Counted from the first letter of the stretch, positions 16,127 through 25,219 are shown. The stretch: 39,530 nt of DNA from Oscillospiraceae bacterium (GCA_017438745.1 JAFRUS010000044.1:1-39530); one strand, 5' to 3'. The notes: generated by a model from the sequence alone, not told the origin. Numbers and translations are program-made.

Positions 16127-17749
16127 TTGAAAATATTTCTGAAACTGAAAAAATGCGCGGCACTTATACTTGCTCTTTTCCTTACGATCCCGCTTGTGTC
16201 CTGCGGAGACAACGACGAGGACGACGGCTCCGGCTATTCCTTCAGATACACACTTTACGGAAATCCGAAGAACCTTGATCCTCAGCTTGCCGAGGACCGT
16301 TCCTCCCTTATGATAATCCAGAACATGTTCATGGGACTTGTTATGTTCGGACAGAACGGAAAGCTGGAATACGGTGTTGCAAAGTCCTGCGAGGTTTCCG
16401 AGGACGGACTCCGCTACAGCTTCATACTTCGCGACGACTGTTACTGGAGAAGCGAGGCTGGCCCTGAGGGTGTGGTAACAGCCCATGATTTTGTCTATGC
16501 CTTCAAGAGAATATTTGATCCGGTAATGCAGTCACCGTACAGGGAAAAGTTCAGTTTCCTTCAGAATGCCCGTGCTATAATCGACGGAAACATGGATTAC
16601 AGTGAGCTCGGTGTTTATGCAGTAAACAACACGGAACTTGTTTTCTATCTTGACAGACCGAATTCCGAGTTTCTCTATCTTCTGACCACGGCTCCGGCTA
16701 TGCCGTGCAACAAGCGCTTTTTCGAAGGAACAAAGGCACGCTACGGACTTGATGAGGAGTCGGTTATCTCAAACGGAGCTTTCTACATGACTCAGTGGTC
16801 CTACGATCCTTACGGCAGCGACAATCTTATCTACATGAAGCGCAATTATGAAAATTCGAACGGTGACAGGGTTTTCCCTTACATGCTTACTTTCTTTATC
16901 GACCGCGACAGCAATGCACCGGCTGAAAACTACGATGCATCTGCTACTGATCTTTACGTTTCAAGAACTGCACAGAAAAAATCCTTTGTGACTGCAACTG
17001 ACGTAAAAAGCTACGAGACTTCATCGCTCGGTATAATTTTCAATCCGGATGTTCAGATAAACGGCGAGATCAAAAAGGCTCTTTCACTGACAGTGGACAG
17101 AAAAGCGATCGAGAAGATATGCCCTGATGATCTCAAGGTTGCCTACGGCATAGTTCCGGGCAGTATGTACGTTGCCGATTCAGTCTACAGGGAACAGTAC
17201 CCTGCTATTTCCTTTGATTTCTACAAGAACGAAATAACAGACGAGACGAAGGAGATGGCAAAGGACTTCTTCGACACCTATCCGGGTGAAGCGGAAATCC
17301 TTGTCCGCAACACTTCCGACGCCGGAGTTGTAAGCAAGATAATCGGCGACTGGCAGGACAAGCTTGGCGTCTACATAGAACTTAAATACGCAGACGACGA
17401 TGAGTACTACACCCGCATGGAAAACGACGACTATTTCATGGCCTTTGCCGAGATAGATACATCAGACAAATCGGTCTACTATTATCTGAAAAATGTTGTT
17501 GACACACTTTACGGTCCTGATGAAAGAACAGATCTCAAAAACGGCCTTGATGAAGCCCTGACATATTCCTCATTCAGCGACCGCTGCGACGTATTCAGCA
17601 GAACTGAAAATGAGATAATGCTGTCAGGCGACTACATTCCGCTTTTCTACAGAAAGCTGTTCCTTACATACAGGAAAAACGCAAAAGATCTGAACTTCAA
17701 TCCGTTCTCAGAGCAGATAAATTTCAGAAAAGCAAAATATTATAAATAA
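16127..17749 (+). CDS. Family 5 extracellular solute-binding lipoprotein (OppA/DppA-like)
   Basis: The 540-residue protein starts at TTG 16127 (AGGGAG eight bases upstream). Its lipoprotein signal ends IPLVSC, with Cys26 as the lipidation site. The mature part fits the peptide/nickel-binding family: GNPKNLDPQLAEDRSS near the N-terminus, GLVMFGQNGKLEYGVA, and HDFVYAFKRIFDP. These proteins deliver oligopeptides or related ligands to an ABC importer. No permease or ATPase gene is adjacent, so it is an orphan. The next gene encodes a membrane c-di-GMP phosphodiesterase-like protein, which leaves room for a sensory role; that is inference. Confidence 0.9.
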   Translation: MKIFLKLKKCAALILALFLTIPLVSCGDNDEDDGSGYSFRYTLYGNPKNLDPQLAEDRSSLMIIQNMFMGLVMFGQNGKLEYGVAKSCEVSEDGLRYSFILRDDCYWRSEAGPEGVVTAHDFVYAFKRIFDPVMQSPYREKFSFLQNARAIIDGNMDYSELGVYAVNNTELVFYLDRPNSEFLYLLTTAPAMPCNKRFFEGTKARYGLDEESVISNGAFYMTQWSYDPYGSDNLIYMKRNYENSNGDRVFPYMLTFFIDRDSNAPAENYDASATDLYVSRTAQKKSFVTATDVKSYETSSLGIIFNPDVQINGEIKKALSLTVDRKAIEKICPDDLKVAYGIVPGSMYVADSVYREQYPAISFDFYKNEITDETKEMAKDFFDTYPGEAEILVRNTSDAGVVSKIIGDWQDKLGVYIELKYADDDEYYTRMENDDYFMAFAEIDTSDKSVYYYLKNVVDTLYGPDERTDLKNGLDEALTYSSFSDRCDVFSRTENEIMLSGDYIPLFYRKLFLTYRKNAKDLNFNPFSEQINFRKAKYYK

Positions 17750-17762
17750 TAGCCCGTTTTAC

Positions 17763-17791
17763 TTGTATTTGATTTTACGTTATGATATAAT
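17763..17791 (+). promoter_or_regulatory. Promoter TTGTAT-17-TGaTATAAT for the GGDEF-EAL gene
   Basis: TTGTAT at 17763-17768 and an extended -10 (TGATATAAT, hexamer 17786-17791) with a 17 bp spacer. Confidence 0.65.
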
Positions 17792-17834
17792 TATAGTGCA
17801 CGCATAGTAGCTTTTATGTGTGCGCTATAATTTT
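17791..17834 (+). terminator. Hairpin with T-run overlapping the promoter
   Basis: A 16 bp stem with two G-U pairs (17791-17806 with 17815-17830), an 8-nt loop, then TTTT. It can terminate RNA from the solute-binding protein gene, or form at the 5' end of the new transcript. Confidence 0.65.
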
Positions 17835-17877
17835 ATCCGGTTATCCGGATGATCATATTAACTACAGAGGTGAGGAC

Positions 17878-20214
17878 ATGGCGTCAGGGAAGAAACACCA
17901 GAAACTAAGCACTAAATTCGCTTTGACCTGTGTGTTGCCGGCTTCGCTGCTGCTTGTTGCAGTATGCATTGTAAGTCTGATGCTCACAAGCAAAAATCTT
18001 CTGCACTCTATAAAAAAATCTATGGAAGGCCAGGGCAATTCCAGAATCATTACCCTGACTGAAACTCTTACTGAATCAGTAAGTCATGCGGGATTCCGCT
18101 CGAGAGTCTCGGATGTTCAGCGACTTCTGAGAAACGAAAAAGATGATGAGATCGAAGACATACTTTTTCAGATAACCACACGTTCATCATGCTTTGAAAG
18201 TGTTTCGCTTTATGATTTTACTGACAATACATTTTATACAACCACTTCAAAGGGCTCATTCACTCATCCTCCGGTATGGTATGACGAGGATAGGTTCACG
18301 AATACTGACGGCTATTATATAACTCAGAACATTACAAACAATGCTGATCTTACGCTTATTTACTACGTTTATCCTTTCAAGTCAGCAAAGTCGGAAGTGA
18401 ATGACCGTTGTTTCGTGGCTGCTGTAAGAAATGATATTGTTTTAAGACAGCTTAAACTTGAAAATGATCTGCAGGACAGCAAGTGGATGATAATTTCAGG
18501 CGACGGGCGTATAATTTATCATTCTGAAAAGAATAACCCCGAGATTTTCTCTGCTATTGAGGAAAAGATAAGAACAGAGGGAACAGAACCGTTTGCTGTT
18601 CATAAATTCAACGGAACTCTTATACTTATTATCGACAGAAATATTCCTAAGGTCGATAACATAAGAATACTCTATGTGGTGCCGGTGGAAAGAGCACTCA
18701 GGGATTCCAACGGAAGCCTTATTATCATGATCATTCTTACTGCGGTCAGCATATGCATACTTGTGTTCTTTATCGGACTTATGACAAAGAAGATGGTCGC
18801 TGAGATAAACGCCATAAGGAAGAGTCTGGGTGGGATTCAGGAAAAGAAGTTTGTCGGTGTCATCAAAAACGAGACACAGGACGAGATGGGTGACCTTGTT
18901 GATGACTTCAATAAGGTAATCACTCTTCTCACATATCAGGCTGAACATGACGAGAATACGGGCTTTTACAATTCGAGGGCATTTGCAAAGAAAGCTCGTA
19001 AGATCGTTACTGAAAATTCAGAAAGCGGCCGTTATGCAGTTATACGTTCTGACATTGACAATTTCAGTTTTATAAACGATATTTTTGACTGGTCTGTAGG
19101 AAACAGCATTCTTCTTAAAATATCGGAAATCATAAAGGATGTCTTTAAGGACGCGCTTCTTCACGGCTATCTGGGAAATGACATTTTTGTTGTGCTGTAC
19201 AGATATGATGATGAAGATACTATGTACACCAATATTAAAATGGCTGCTGACAGGATCAGAAAATGCGACGAAAGAATACAGCTCGTGCCGCATTTTGGTA
19301 TCATGGATGACATTCGTCCGGATACGGAAATAAGCGTCGCCTGCGACTGTGCCGGTGTCGCACTGAAGACCATCAAGGGCAATATGCTCCGTGAGTTCAT
19401 CACTTACGATGAAGCCTTCAAGGAAAAGCACAACATGCAGAAATATGTTGAAAGCAACAAGCAGGCAGCCCTTGACAACGGCGACTTCTTTATCGAACTC
19501 CAGCCTAAGTGTGACATAGAAACAGGTCGGGTTATAGGAGCTGAAGCTCTTGTTAGATGGAAAAGAAGTGACACGGGAGAGATAATCCCTCCTGTGAAGT
19601 TCGTACCGATCTTTGAAAAGAACGGATTCATCATTACCCTTGACCGCTACGTCTGGGAAGAGACCTGCAAGGTCATCAGACGCTGGCAGGAGATGGGGTA
19701 TCGTGAGATTCCGGTTTCGGTGAACGTTTCACGAGTACATATAAACAATCCGAACTTTGTTAAAGACCTTTACGCTCTTGTAAAGAGTTACGGTATAAAG
19801 CCGGAACTTCTTGAGATAGAGATAACGGAAAGCGCACTCCTTGAAAAGGGAGACGAAGAGCTTGAAAATGTAATGAGCAATCTCAAAAACCGCGGATTCA
19901 GACTTCTTATGGACGATTTCGCATCGGGTTACTCATCACTTATTTCACTGCAGAAGCTTCCGTTTGACGTTATCAAGATTGACAAGGCGCTTATTGACAA
20001 TGTGGATGAACAGTCGAACAGAAAGTTCGTTGCAGGCGCAGTTTCATTCCTCTTTGACCTTGGCAAGGAAATAGTAGTCGAAGGTGTTGAAAATGACGAG
20101 CAGCGCGAGATCCTTAGGGATGCAGGATGCAGGATCATCCAGGGCTTCTGCTTCTCCAAACCGCTCGACATTGAAGACTTTGAGAATGTTGCCTTCAGAG
20201 ACGAATTACAGTAA
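17878..20214 (+). CDS. Membrane GGDEF-EAL protein, probable c-di-GMP phosphodiesterase
   Basis: The 778-residue protein has a membrane span near 20-40, an extracytoplasmic sensor-like region of ~230 residues, a second span near 275-300, a HAMP-like linker, then GGDEF and EAL domains. The GGDEF motif is degraded to GNDIF (433-437), so cyclase activity is unlikely. The EAL domain keeps E556-A-L, the NVS segment, ITES, D679-D680 in MDDFASGYSS, the lysine of IKIDK, and EGVEN...QGFCFSKPL, so c-di-GMP hydrolysis to pGpG is expected. GGDEF remnants often bind GTP and regulate the EAL part. Start ATG 17878 follows AGAGGTGAGG; an upstream in-frame start at 17818 lies in the terminator hairpin. Confidence 0.92.
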   Translation: MASGKKHQKLSTKFALTCVLPASLLLVAVCIVSLMLTSKNLLHSIKKSMEGQGNSRIITLTETLTESVSHAGFRSRVSDVQRLLRNEKDDEIEDILFQITTRSSCFESVSLYDFTDNTFYTTTSKGSFTHPPVWYDEDRFTNTDGYYITQNITNNADLTLIYYVYPFKSAKSEVNDRCFVAAVRNDIVLRQLKLENDLQDSKWMIISGDGRIIYHSEKNNPEIFSAIEEKIRTEGTEPFAVHKFNGTLILIIDRNIPKVDNIRILYVVPVERALRDSNGSLIIMIILTAVSICILVFFIGLMTKKMVAEINAIRKSLGGIQEKKFVGVIKNETQDEMGDLVDDFNKVITLLTYQAEHDENTGFYNSRAFAKKARKIVTENSESGRYAVIRSDIDNFSFINDIFDWSVGNSILLKISEIIKDVFKDALLHGYLGNDIFVVLYRYDDEDTMYTNIKMAADRIRKCDERIQLVPHFGIMDDIRPDTEISVACDCAGVALKTIKGNMLREFITYDEAFKEKHNMQKYVESNKQAALDNGDFFIELQPKCDIETGRVIGAEALVRWKRSDTGEIIPPVKFVPIFEKNGFIITLDRYVWEETCKVIRRWQEMGYREIPVSVNVSRVHINNPNFVKDLYALVKSYGIKPELLEIEITESALLEKGDEELENVMSNLKNRGFRLLMDDFASGYSSLISLQKLPFDVIKIDKALIDNVDEQSNRKFVAGAVSFLFDLGKEIVVEGVENDEQREILRDAGCRIIQGFCFSKPLDIEDFENVAFRDELQ

Positions 20215-20218
20215 ATAT

Positions 20219-20280
20219 GGAATCGCTGATTTATGAATAAATCAGCGTGGGGGACTGGGGCGAAGCCCCCCCTCCCTCAG
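20219..20280. repeat. MITE-like repeat, copy 7
   Basis: Palindrome CGCTGATTTATGAATAAATC...AGCG (20224-20247) followed by GGGGCGAAGCCCC. The CCGGAAATC hairpin and right end are absent. Confidence 0.75.
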
Positions 20281-20286
20281 AAATAT

Positions 20287-20319
20287 AATCCGGTACTTGA
20301 AAAAGTACCGGATTTTTTG
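20287..20319 (+). terminator. Rho-independent terminator after the GGDEF-EAL gene
   Basis: A perfect 12 bp stem AATCCGGTACTT / AAGTACCGGATT with a GAAA tetraloop and six T residues. Confidence 0.92.
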
Positions 20320-20350
20320 CTTGTTATGTGTAGAAATCATACCGAAAATA

Positions 20351-20359
20351 TGCTATAAT
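20351..20359 (+). promoter_or_regulatory. Extended -10 promoter (TGcTATAAT) for yfmF-yfmH
   Basis: TGCTATAAT with only a weak -35 (TAGAAA, 17 bp upstream); 36 bases ahead of the start codon. Confidence 0.55.
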
Positions 20360-20394
20360 ATAAAGTGAATTTTTGTATTTAAAGGATGGTGTAC

Positions 20395-21690
20395 ATGGGA
20401 CTGAATATAGACCGCGAAGTTATTGCTGACGGTGTCGGATTTACTGAGATCATCGATCCGAAACTCAGAACAAGCGTACTCAAGATAAAATTTGTGACGG
20501 AACTTTCAGAAAAGACGGCACAGCTCAATTCGATAGTTTCACTGCTTGTTCCTTCATCAAACAGTCAGATAAAGACCTATTCCGAAATGTCGGACAGACT
20601 GGATGCTCTTTACGGATCTTCGCTTTACAGCGATACCAACAAGAACGGCGACTGCCAGACTATTACCATATCTGCTGACTGCATCAACAACCGTTTTGCA
20701 TTTGACGGCGAAGATATTCTCGGGGAACTTCTTGATATAATAAATGACTGTATCTTTTCACCTAATACTGACGGTGAAGGTTTTAATAAAACAGAGTTTG
20801 AACTGAAAAGAAGAGAACTTATCGAAAGCATCTGCTCTGATATAAACAACAAAAGATGGTATGCAATGCTCAGAGCACAGAAAACCATTTTTAAGGGCGA
20901 GCCGGGTGAAAACTCAGTATACGGCCAGGTGGAAACTGCTGAAAAGGTAACTCCGCATGAAGCATATGAAGCGTATCTCTGGCTCTTGAAGACTGCAGTT
21001 ATCGAGATCTACTTTGTTTCACCTGCGGAAGATCATTCTGCTAAGGAACGTTTCAGAAAGATGTTTGACGGCATGGAACGTGATGTGCGGAAAGTTCGTT
21101 TCCGTGCTCCGAGTCCCCTTAAGGATGAAGTCTGCCGTGTGACGGAAAAGGTAAAGATGAAGCAGACCAAGGTAGTAATGGCGTTCAAGTCCCTGACTGA
21201 AAAGCGGGAAGCCGCCTCGGTTATGACGCGGCTCTTCGGCGGTACACCGTTTTCAAAGCTGTTTACTAATGTCAGGGAGAAAATGAGCCTCTGCTATTAC
21301 TGTGCGGCTTCATTTGTTTACAGCAAGGGTACTCTTTTCGTTGAAAGCGGAGTTGAAACAGAAAATGCCGAAAAACTTGTTGCTGAAGTTCAGAATCAGC
21401 TTGACGGTATAAAGAACGGCGATTTTACTGATGAGGAATTTGAGAATACAAGACGTTTCCTTATCAATCTGGTAAACGGCGTTGAAGATTCACCGGGATC
21501 ACTTATTTCGTGGTATTTTGGAGGACGCTGCTGTGACGACGATATTTCTCCTGAGGAACATATTAAACGTCTTGAAAAGCTTACACGTGAAGATATTATC
21601 GCAGCTGCACGCACCTTCAGTCTTGATACGGTATATGTAATGGAGGCTGACGGAGAATACGACGGCGCAGAGGAGGATGACGATGAATAA
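20395..21690 (+). CDS. yfmF: M16-family inactive partner, YfmF-like
   Basis: The 431-residue protein belongs to the M16 peptidase fold but has no HxxEH zinc motif; the corresponding region reads VSLLVPSSNSQIKTYSEMSD. It contains the LDALYGSSLYS segment typical of YfmF and the GGTPFSKLFTNVREKMSLCYY stretch shared by M16 C-terminal halves. YfmF and YfmH are encoded together in Firmicutes and are associated with EF-P 5-aminopentanol modification in Bacillus subtilis. ATG 20395 is nine bases after AAAGG; an in-frame ATG at 20386 touches the ribosome binding site. The stop overlaps the next gene. Confidence 0.85.
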   Translation: MGLNIDREVIADGVGFTEIIDPKLRTSVLKIKFVTELSEKTAQLNSIVSLLVPSSNSQIKTYSEMSDRLDALYGSSLYSDTNKNGDCQTITISADCINNRFAFDGEDILGELLDIINDCIFSPNTDGEGFNKTEFELKRRELIESICSDINNKRWYAMLRAQKTIFKGEPGENSVYGQVETAEKVTPHEAYEAYLWLLKTAVIEIYFVSPAEDHSAKERFRKMFDGMERDVRKVRFRAPSPLKDEVCRVTEKVKMKQTKVVMAFKSLTEKREAASVMTRLFGGTPFSKLFTNVREKMSLCYYCAASFVYSKGTLFVESGVETENAEKLVAEVQNQLDGIKNGDFTDEEFENTRRFLINLVNGVEDSPGSLISWYFGGRCCDDDISPEEHIKRLEKLTREDIIAAARTFSLDTVYVMEADGEYDGAEEDDDE

Positions 21691-22954
21691 AGAGATCATC
21701 ACAAGCAGTATAACCGGTGATTCCTACACAAGAATAAAGCATAAGAGCGGCCTTGAGATCCTTGTATGGGAAATGCCAGGATACTCATCTGCCGAGGCAC
21801 TTTTCGGAACCAAATACGGTTCAATAAATACACGTTTCAGAACACAGGGTGACAGTGACTATACGACAGTTCCGGAAGGCATAGCACATTTTCTCGAGCA
21901 CAAGCTTTTTGAAAATGAAGAGTGCGATGCTTTTGCACAGTACGCAAAAACAGGCGCTTCGGCCAATGCCTATACTTCCTTTGACAAGACCTGCTATCTT
22001 TTCAGCTGCACACAAAATTTCAATGAATCGCTGAAGATACTCTTAAGTTTCGTTCAGGAACCGTATTTTACTGAGGAAACAGTTCAGAAGGAACAGGGGA
22101 TCATCGCACAGGAGATCAGGATGTGCAACGACAATCCTGGTAACCGCTGCTTCTACAACATGCTCAAGTGTCTGTATCACGAGCATCCGGTAAAGATCGA
22201 CATTGCCGGTACGGTCGACAGCATAAAGCAGATAAATGCGGATCTTCTCTATAAGTGCTACAACACTTTCTATAATCTCAACAACATGGTGCTTGTTGCA
22301 GCCGGAAACGTGAAGATCGACGAGATTCTTGCCATTGCAGATGAAAAACTTCGCATGTGCGAGGACATAAAGCTTGAAACCGTATTTCCTGATGAACCGG
22401 AAACAATAGTAAAGAAGGAAATGACTGAAAAAATGTCAGTCGGAATCCCGATATTCAACATAGGCTTCAAGTCAGCTCCCGGCAGCGGATACGAGATAAT
22501 GAAGGCAGAACTCGAAACTTTCGCAGCCTTAAACGTCATCTCAAATCCTGCTTCGGAATTCTACAGAAAGATGATGGAAGACGGTCTCATAAATTCATCA
22601 TTCTCAAACGAAGTCTTCTCCGGCGACGGCTACTTTGCAGCAATATCCGGCGGCGAATCCAAAGACCCGCACGAAGTATTCACCCGCCTCATGACCGAGA
22701 TCGAACGCGTGAAAAAAGAAGGCATCGACCGTAATCTTTTCGAAAGCATAAGAAAATACACCTACGGCCAGGCCATCAGGGAACTGGAAAACCCGGAACA
22801 GGCCGCCTCCTTACTAATAAACAGCTACTTCTCCACCACAACCGCCTTCGACGGCATAAAAGCCATCTCAGAAATGACCTGCGAAGACGTAATGAACACC
22901 ATAAAAACCCGCCTAACCCCCGAAACCGCCGTCCTCTCAATAATCGAACCTTAA
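21683..22954 (+). CDS. yfmH: M16 zinc peptidase, YfmH-like
   Basis: The 423-residue protein carries the inverted zinc motif H69-FLE-H73 in VPEGIAHFLEHKLFE. A candidate third ligand is a glutamate in KEQGIIAQEI (137-144). It is the catalytic partner of the preceding YfmF. I prefer ATG 21683, six bases after AGGAGG; ATG 21677 touches that site. It overlaps yfmF by eight bases. From about 22600 to its end the codon choice changes abruptly (Lys AAA, Ala GCC, Thr ACC, Ser TCC), unlike its own first two thirds, which suggests that the 3' end came from another lineage by homologous recombination. Confidence 0.88.
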   Translation: MNKEIITSSITGDSYTRIKHKSGLEILVWEMPGYSSAEALFGTKYGSINTRFRTQGDSDYTTVPEGIAHFLEHKLFENEECDAFAQYAKTGASANAYTSFDKTCYLFSCTQNFNESLKILLSFVQEPYFTEETVQKEQGIIAQEIRMCNDNPGNRCFYNMLKCLYHEHPVKIDIAGTVDSIKQINADLLYKCYNTFYNLNNMVLVAAGNVKIDEILAIADEKLRMCEDIKLETVFPDEPETIVKKEMTEKMSVGIPIFNIGFKSAPGSGYEIMKAELETFAALNVISNPASEFYRKMMEDGLINSSFSNEVFSGDGYFAAISGGESKDPHEVFTRLMTEIERVKKEGIDRNLFESIRKYTYGQAIRELENPEQAASLLINSYFSTTTAFDGIKAISEMTCEDVMNTIKTRLTPETAVLSIIEP

Positions 22955-22980
22955 ACTTTTCGAAGTTTAGCAAAGGGTTG

Positions 22981-23014
22981 GCGAAGGGTTAAAGGGGCGA
23001 CCGCAAAGCCCCTT
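22981..23014. repeat. GCGAAGGG...GCCCCTT repeat, unit a
   Basis: The unit runs GCGAAGGGTTAAAGGGGCGA...AAAGCCCCTT, with the hairpin AAGGGGC / GCCCCTT. Related units lie at 24182 and 24275. It fills the gap between yfmH and lgt, where I see no strong promoter. Confidence 0.65.
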
Positions 23015-23095
23015 GATAAAGCAACCGGAAAACAAAAATAACAGTGCGATAACCTATATTATACGATATGAAAACTAAAAGAAAGAAGTAAAACC

Positions 23096-24163
23096 ATGGA
23101 TATGACATCACTAAATCTGTCCCCGGACCAGCTATCATTCCCCGGCCTTGGCCTCAACGCCATCACCGTCAGCAGTACCGCCTTCACCATCTTCGGCATA
23201 AACATCGCCTGGTACGGCATAATAATCGCCTGCGGAATGATGCTTGCAATAGTCTTCGGCCTCTCACAGGTGAAAAAATACGGCATCAGCCCGGACCGTG
23301 CAACCGACGTCATCCTTGCCGGAATAATCGGCGGAATAATCGGCGCCAGAGCCTACTACGTACTCATGAACCTCGATTACTATTCAAAAGACTGGAAATC
23401 GATATTCATGACAAGAAACGGCGGTCTTGCCATCTACGGCGGAATAATCGGCGCACTTCTCGCCGGCCTTGTTGCCTGCAGAATAAGAAAAGTCAAAGTG
23501 CTTCCTATGTTTGACGTAGCAGCAATGGGTTTCTTCATCGGACAGTCAATAGGCAGATGGGGCAACTTCTTCAACCACGAGGCCTTCGGCAAAAACACCG
23601 ATCTCCCGTGGGGCATGACAAGCGGCAGGATCCAGTCCTGGATAACAGAAAACGCAGGAACATCAAAAATCCTCGAAGGCCTGACAGCTGAAAGAGCAGT
23701 TCACCCGTGCTTCCTCTATGAATCCGTCTGGTGCCTGCTCGGCTTCATAATCCTTTTCCTTGTTTCAAGAAAAAGAAAATTCGACGGCCAGATCTTCCTC
23801 CTCTACATCTTCTGGTACGGCCTAGGCAGAACCTTCATAGAAGGCCTCAGAACCGACAGCCTCATGCTCGGTAACATCCGAATCTCACAGGCACTTGCAT
23901 GTATCTCATCCATAATCGCCCTCATCCTCCTCATAGCAATCACCTCCAAGGTAAAAAGAATGGGCGAAGACTACGTATTCTACAAAGACACCGAAGAATC
24001 CAAAGCTCTCATAGCTGCTGATGAAGCTGCTGCGAAGGCAAAGGATTCTGCAAAAGGATCAGAAAATTCACCAGCAGAAGAAAGCACAATTCCTTTAGAA
24101 GACGAAGAAGCAACTAAAGAAGAATCAGCTCCAGAAGAATCTGAAAAACAATCTGAAGCATAA
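23096..24163 (+). CDS. lgt: Prolipoprotein diacylglyceryl transferase with acidic C-terminal tail
   Basis: The 355-residue membrane enzyme moves a diacylglyceryl group from phosphatidylglycerol to the lipobox cysteine of prolipoproteins, such as the lipoproteins encoded at 12604 and 16127. It has about seven membrane spans and the signature GRWGNFFNHEAFG with Arg, Asn and Glu in place. HPCFLYESVW and GLGRTFIEGLRTDSL are also typical. The last ~60 residues are a charged Glu/Ala/Ser/Lys tail longer than in most Lgt proteins. The ribosome binding site is weak (AAGAAAG). Codon usage differs from most genes in the window. Confidence 0.95.
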   Translation: MDMTSLNLSPDQLSFPGLGLNAITVSSTAFTIFGINIAWYGIIIACGMMLAIVFGLSQVKKYGISPDRATDVILAGIIGGIIGARAYYVLMNLDYYSKDWKSIFMTRNGGLAIYGGIIGALLAGLVACRIRKVKVLPMFDVAAMGFFIGQSIGRWGNFFNHEAFGKNTDLPWGMTSGRIQSWITENAGTSKILEGLTAERAVHPCFLYESVWCLLGFIILFLVSRKRKFDGQIFLLYIFWYGLGRTFIEGLRTDSLMLGNIRISQALACISSIIALILLIAITSKVKRMGEDYVFYKDTEESKALIAADEAAAKAKDSAKGSENSPAEESTIPLEDEEATKEESAPEESEKQSEA

Positions 24164-24181
24164 GCAGTTACGAAAAGCCTA

Positions 24182-24240
24182 GCGAAGGGGTGTAAGGGCG
24201 CCCGAAGGGTGTGCAAAGCTCGACCGCAAAGCCCCTTACA
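24182..24240. repeat. GCGAAGGG...GCCCCTTACA repeat, unit b (with insertion)
   Basis: Begins GCGAAGGGGTGTAAGGGCG, contains an inserted partial duplicate (CGAAGGGTGTGCAAAGC), and ends CGACCGCAAAGCCCCTTACA. It lies in the 204 bp gap between lgt and folD. Confidence 0.6.
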
Positions 24241-24274
24241 GAAGAATTTTACAAACCAAAAACTAAGCGGAAAT

Positions 24275-24313
24275 GCGAAGGGTATAAGGGGCGATCGCAA
24301 AGCCCCTTACAAA
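24275..24313. repeat. GCGAAGGG...GCCCCTTACA repeat, unit c
   Basis: GCGAAGGGTATAAGGGGCGA followed by TCGCAAAGCCCCTTAC. It nearly matches unit a and lies ~90 bp after unit b. Confidence 0.65.
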
Positions 24314-24367
24314 ACAATCTCACTAACAATAATAATTGAAATATAACTTAAAAGGAGAATTATAAAA

Positions 24368-25219
24368 ATGGCAAAAATAATAAGCGGAAAAGAAGTATCT
24401 GCAAAAGTAAAAAACGAAGTTAAGGAAAAAGCCCTCGAACTGAAAAACAAAGGCATCGAAATCGGACTCGCAGTAGTCATCGTAGGCGATGACCCTGCAT
24501 CAAGAGTATACGTAAACAACAAGAAAAAAGCCTGCGAGGAAGTCGGCTTCAATTCATACGAATATGCCCTTCCTGCCGAAACAACAGAAGAAGAACTCCT
24601 CGCCCTCGTTGACAAACTCAATAAGGACGACAAGGTAAACGGCATACTCGTTCAGCTCCCTGTACCGAAGCACATCAACGAAACAGCAGTTATCAACGCT
24701 ATTTCCCCTGACAAGGACGTTGACGCTTTCCACCCTGTAAACGTAGGAAAGATCATGATCGGTGACTACGCATTCCTTCCGTGCACACCTGCAGGCGTTA
24801 TGGAACTCATCGACAGCACAGGCGTTGATATCGCCGGAAAGTCATGTGTAGTTATCGGCAGAAGCAACATCGTAGGCAAGCCGATGTCAATGCTCCTTCT
24901 CCACAGAAGCGGTACAGTTACCATCTGTCACTCAAAGACAAAGAACCTTAAGGAGATCTGTGCAAATGCAGATATTCTCGTAGCTGCTGTCGGCAGACCA
25001 AACTTCGTTACAGGCGATATGGTCAAGGAAGGCGCAGTAGTTATCGACGTAGGTATCAACAGAATGGATGACGGCAAGCTCTGCGGCGACGTTAATTACG
25101 CTGAAGCAGAAAAGAAAGCTGCATTCATCACACCGGTACCGGGCGGCGTAGGACCAATGACTATAGCAATGCTGATGAAGAACACTCTTACATCCGCTAT
25201 GATAAAGAACAACATCTGA
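24368..25219 (+). CDS. folD: Methylenetetrahydrofolate dehydrogenase / cyclohydrolase
   Basis: The 283-residue protein is the bifunctional one-carbon enzyme that interconverts methylene-, methenyl- and formyl-tetrahydrofolate with NADP. It contains the active-site lysine block YVNNKKKACEEVGF, QLPVPKHIN, the nucleotide-binding GRSNIVGKPMSMLLL and the signature PVPGGVGPMTIAMLM. AAAGGAGAA precedes the ATG. Its first ~95 codons follow the AAA/GCC-rich usage of the tract upstream and the rest follow the normal AAG-rich usage, so a recombination boundary probably lies near 24650. Confidence 0.97.
   Translation: MAKIISGKEVSAKVKNEVKEKALELKNKGIEIGLAVVIVGDDPASRVYVNNKKKACEEVGFNSYEYALPAETTEEELLALVDKLNKDDKVNGILVQLPVPKHINETAVINAISPDKDVDAFHPVNVGKIMIGDYAFLPCTPAGVMELIDSTGVDIAGKSCVVIGRSNIVGKPMSMLLLHRSGTVTICHSKTKNLKEICANADILVAAVGRPNFVTGDMVKEGAVVIDVGINRMDDGKLCGDVNYAEAEKKAAFITPVPGGVGPMTIAMLMKNTLTSAMIKNNI

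Larger units (their letters stand above)
22600..24650. other. Tract of altered codon usage (mosaic segment)
   Basis: Across the end of yfmH, all of lgt and the first part of folD, lysine is mostly AAA and GCC, ACC, TCC, CTC and ATA rise. Flanking genes prefer AAG, GCA/GCT, ACA and TCA. The boundaries fall inside genes and are approximate. Both gaps within the tract carry a repeat family not seen elsewhere in the window. Confidence 0.6.
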
